Assembly (NCBI RefSeq): GCF_000721705.1
Contig: NZ_JOJL01000017.1
Location: 165,892 to 229,891 of the forward strand
Length of the DNA stretch: 64,000 nucleotides
Source: Actinoplanes subtropicus
GTDB taxonomy: Bacteria > Actinomycetota > Actinomycetes > Mycobacteriales > Micromonosporaceae
Direction of reading: 5' to 3'
The notes beneath the pieces were generated by a model. The model worked only from the letters and a program-made list of their open reading frames with translations, was not told the origin of the DNA and made no database searches. How positions within the stretch are numbered: the first letter of the stretch is position 1; the number at the start of each line of letters is the position of its first letter. Of the stretch, positions 62,287 to 64,000 are shown one piece after another. A program made the translations under genes and the position numbers.

Positions 62287-63063
62287 CTTCGACCCTCCCT
62301 CGGGCTACCCGGTCCTAAGACCGTACCTGTAACCTTGCCTGTAACTCAACAGCAGACCAGAGATGTGACCAGATGTATACCCTGAAACGAGGCCGTTGGA
62401 CGCGTCAGGAGTCCTAAAATCACCCAGTTGCCGGTCCGAGGGGGTACGAACGGGCACCGGCGTGGTCATCCTGTCTGATCCGCACTGGACCGCGTCCTAA
62501 CTAACGTGCGCCAGGGCGGCCCAGTTCAAGTGGCGTTGGCCCCGCCGTCGTGGCGCCGGCAGTGCACGCCGTCGAAACGCATGCTGCGCGCTCCCGCCGG
62601 CCAGTAGGGCAAGGGCGGCGGTACTACCCGCCGTTCGGGTGCCGCCTGAAGCGGGGTCGCGACCAGGGTCGTCGCTGCGCCAGAGGCGAAGGTCGCGACG
62701 AGCTTGGTCGTATCGACTCGGGACCGGTGACGGGCCAAGGTCCTGTCGGCCTGATCGCACAGATTGCTCACGAAGGCATTGACAACCGATCGATCTGAGC
62801 GACAACCAGCGACAACGCACCTGCCTCGTCGTCAGCAGCGCCAGATGTCACGGGTCAACGATCGATTTCAATCGGCAAGCACACTCGCACCCTACGGATC
62901 AGAAGGTCGGCCGACGCCTTGCCCCCGTACGCCAGATGGGCACGTGCCGAATACGTGCCGAGACCCCCGCCGCACCTTAAAATTGGCGCGGTTTCCGCAG
63001 GTCAGACGGCTCGCCACATGCCAGCCGATGTCGCCCTCCGCAGGCGACGCCATTAGGGTGCGC
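62287..63063. other. Intergenic/decayed region between the low-GC operon and the nuclease gene
   Basis: Nearly 800 bp. The promoter of the leftward operon should lie near 62290-62420. The rest holds one possible small frame (listed separately) and a GATCGC...ATTGCTCACG sequence at 62753-62772 that echoes 52980-52999. No tRNA fragment recognised. Confidence 0.45.
62526..62771 (-). CDS. Possible remnant of a small membrane-associated element protein
   Basis: 81 codons from GTG. HRSRVDTTKLVATFASGAATTLVATPLQA looks like a genuine amphipathic/transmembrane segment of a type common near actinomycete integrase genes; the rest (PPPLPYWPAGARSMRFD) is not protein-like. Probably a decayed gene whose end has been shifted out of frame. 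Confidence 0.35.
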   Translation of the reverse strand: MSNLCDQADRTLARHRSRVDTTKLVATFASGAATTLVATPLQAAPERRVVPPPLPYWPAGARSMRFDGVHCRRHDGGANAT

Positions 63064-63870
63064 TCAAGGACCCACGCGGACAAAGTCGCCGGTGGGGGTC
63101 TCGTACACGCAAGCGATGTTGACACTGTGCAGGAGCTGCACGAGTTCCGTTCCAGGGTCGGACGGCAGCAGCACTGCCCGGGATTTGTGGTCGACATACC
63201 GTGCGTAGTCCAGAACCTGCCCGAGAGCGAGCCGCACATGGTTGCGCGATGCCGAACTCTTGGCCTCGACGACTTCCTCCCGGTCAAGGTCGAAGAGATC
63301 CGTGTAGAGGGCATGTCCAAGATCAGGCAGCCAGATCTCTTTGCGCGAGGCACTTGAGCCAGACGCTTCGAGCCAGGCGGTGTAACGCCGCACCATGTCG
63401 GCCTCTCGTCGTTCCGCGGTTGTCGGTTCCCGGTTCGGCTGCACCTGGAAGGTCTCGGCTAGGTGCGCCTCGAGCGGTACATCGCGGACGGCTGGCTTGG
63501 TCACGGCGGGCCGCAGCTCCCGGGTCACAGGTGCTAGGGCGTCGACAGGTAGAAGGCGGAACACGATCACCTTGCGCACGTTCTGCAGCCGATCTAGCGC
63601 TTCTTCTGCGTACCACGGGTGGCGGGTATCGACGCGGAATTCGCCGAGGTACCGGACGCGAGACCGGCCTGCCTCTTCGAACAGGCGGGGACGCAGCTCA
63701 AGCTGAACATGGTCGCGCAGCTGGAGGTTGCCGCGTGTGAAGACCTGGTCGTCGAGTTGTCCTTCGCCGGTGTAGTGAAAGGCGCCATCCGACTTCCGGC
63801 CGTCGAAGTCGTAGCCGTAGCGGCTGCCTGACGAGGAGGAGAACAGCAGAAGGTTCTCGGTTCTGGCCAC
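63064..63870 (-). CDS. Putative modification-dependent restriction endonuclease (SRA-like reader plus PD-(D/E)XK nuclease)
   Basis: 268 residues from GTG 63870, but the frame stays open without a stop to base 64000, so the protein may be longer. The N-terminal half, LLLFSSSSGSRYGYDFDGRK ... FHYTGEGQLDDQ, then RGNLQLRDH, resembles the SRA-like domain of ScoMcrA-type McrA proteins. The C-terminal half, YTDLFDLDREEVVEAKSSAS with a following RLALGQVLDYARYV helix, is a PD-(D/E)XK nuclease core (Asp ... Glu-Ala-Lys). Inferred role: cutting DNA that carries modified bases or phosphorothioates. Confidence 0.75.
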   Translation of the reverse strand: MARTENLLLFSSSSGSRYGYDFDGRKSDGAFHYTGEGQLDDQVFTRGNLQLRDHVQLELRPRLFEEAGRSRVRYLGEFRVDTRHPWYAEEALDRLQNVRKVIVFRLLPVDALAPVTRELRPAVTKPAVRDVPLEAHLAETFQVQPNREPTTAERREADMVRRYTAWLEASGSSASRKEIWLPDLGHALYTDLFDLDREEVVEAKSSASRNHVRLALGQVLDYARYVDHKSRAVLLPSDPGTELVQLLHSVNIACVYETPTGDFVRVGP

Positions 63871-64000
63871 CGTGTCATGCCGTTTTGACGCGAGCCGCCG
63901 GCTAGAAGGCTTGGGCGGCGGAAGCCGTGAAAGTTGAGTCGGGTTTTGTTGATCGTGGTCGGTTTCTGGTGTGGTGATGGGGAATCGGCTGTCATGCGGC

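Larger units (their letters stand above)
52908..62820. mobile_element. Integrated element at tRNA-Phe (AICE/prophage-like), right end not found
   Basis: From the tRNA-Phe 3' end rightward the genes are integrase, excisionase, an iteron-like array, a DUF3631 ATPase, primase-polymerase, DNA methyltransferase, a conserved small-element protein, truncated genes and a low-GC operon. This is the usual content of actinomycete integrative and conjugative elements minus the FtsK-type transfer gene. The right coordinate is a guess: no copy of the tRNA-Phe 3' end occurs before 64000, and the element may extend past the window. Confidence 0.6.

Noticed and set aside
62287..64000. Right attachment site copying the tRNA-Phe 3' end
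   Set aside because: I looked for GGTTCGACCCCGCCCCTGG-like text and found none in the window, so attR is either outside or lost.

Overview
The window is high-GC DNA with many GTG starts and strong GGAGG-type ribosome binding sites, typical of an actinomycete. Purine genes (purA, purD, purB, purSQL, purF, purM) sit beside a leucine/valine dehydrogenase and bldC, an order known from Streptomyces. Together with the cyclophane-peptide locus this suggests a developmentally complex actinomycete, most likely of the Micromonosporaceae (Actinoplanes-like). The genus is an inference.

Layout. 1-5 kb: the 3' end of clpB, then two paralogous four-helix membrane proteins with long Pro/Tyr/Gly tails. 5-16 kb: an ArsR-type repressor behind a clear dyad, a class II aldolase, a DedA protein, the Hen1-Pnkp RNA repair pair, class II fructose-bisphosphate aldolase, and a divergent LOG / ADP-ribosylglycohydrolase pair. 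16-38 kb: a MinD/ParA-like ATPase with a proline-rich head, a DAGK-like protein coupled to purA, purD, purB, purSQL, purF and purM, with two sterol-carrier-type proteins, an MFS exporter and its HTH regulator between them. Inside this block, at 35.0-36.4 kb, a radical SAM/SPASM maturase overlaps a 74-residue precursor peptide whose C-terminus reads WNH-FEN-IPT-FYN-WNN. This matches the multiple-cyclophane RiPP pattern (AmcA/AmcB-like). A 700-bp field of minisatellites and hairpins follows it.

37-46 kb: DUF3073, leucine dehydrogenase, a conserved protein and BldC, then a methyltransferase coupled to a KptA RNA 2'-phosphotransferase, a PrsW-type membrane protease, a Ca-binding-repeat protein, a hotdog thioesterase and several small proteins. 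46-52.5 kb: a light-responsive carotenoid cluster. crtB and a photolyase run leftward; crtE, crtI, idi and a MerR/B12 (CarH/LitR-type) regulator run rightward from a 62-bp intergenic region holding a perfect tandem 12-mer.

52.6-52.9 kb is a tRNA-Glu/Asp/Phe array. To its right lies an integrated element: tyrosine integrase, excisionase, an array of twelve GTACGGCT octamers, a DUF3631 ATPase, a primase-polymerase, a DNA methyltransferase flanked by nine CGACGCGTCG palindromes, a conserved unknown protein, and two gene fragments meeting head to head at about 59.48 kb, which looks like a deletion scar. 59.8-62.3 kb is a visibly lower-GC three-gene operon (TIGR04255-like protein, HTH protein, unknown) that may be a defence or conflict module. 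The window ends in a PD-(D/E)XK nuclease that looks like a modification-dependent restriction enzyme and whose reading frame is still open at base 64000. No right-hand attachment site was found.
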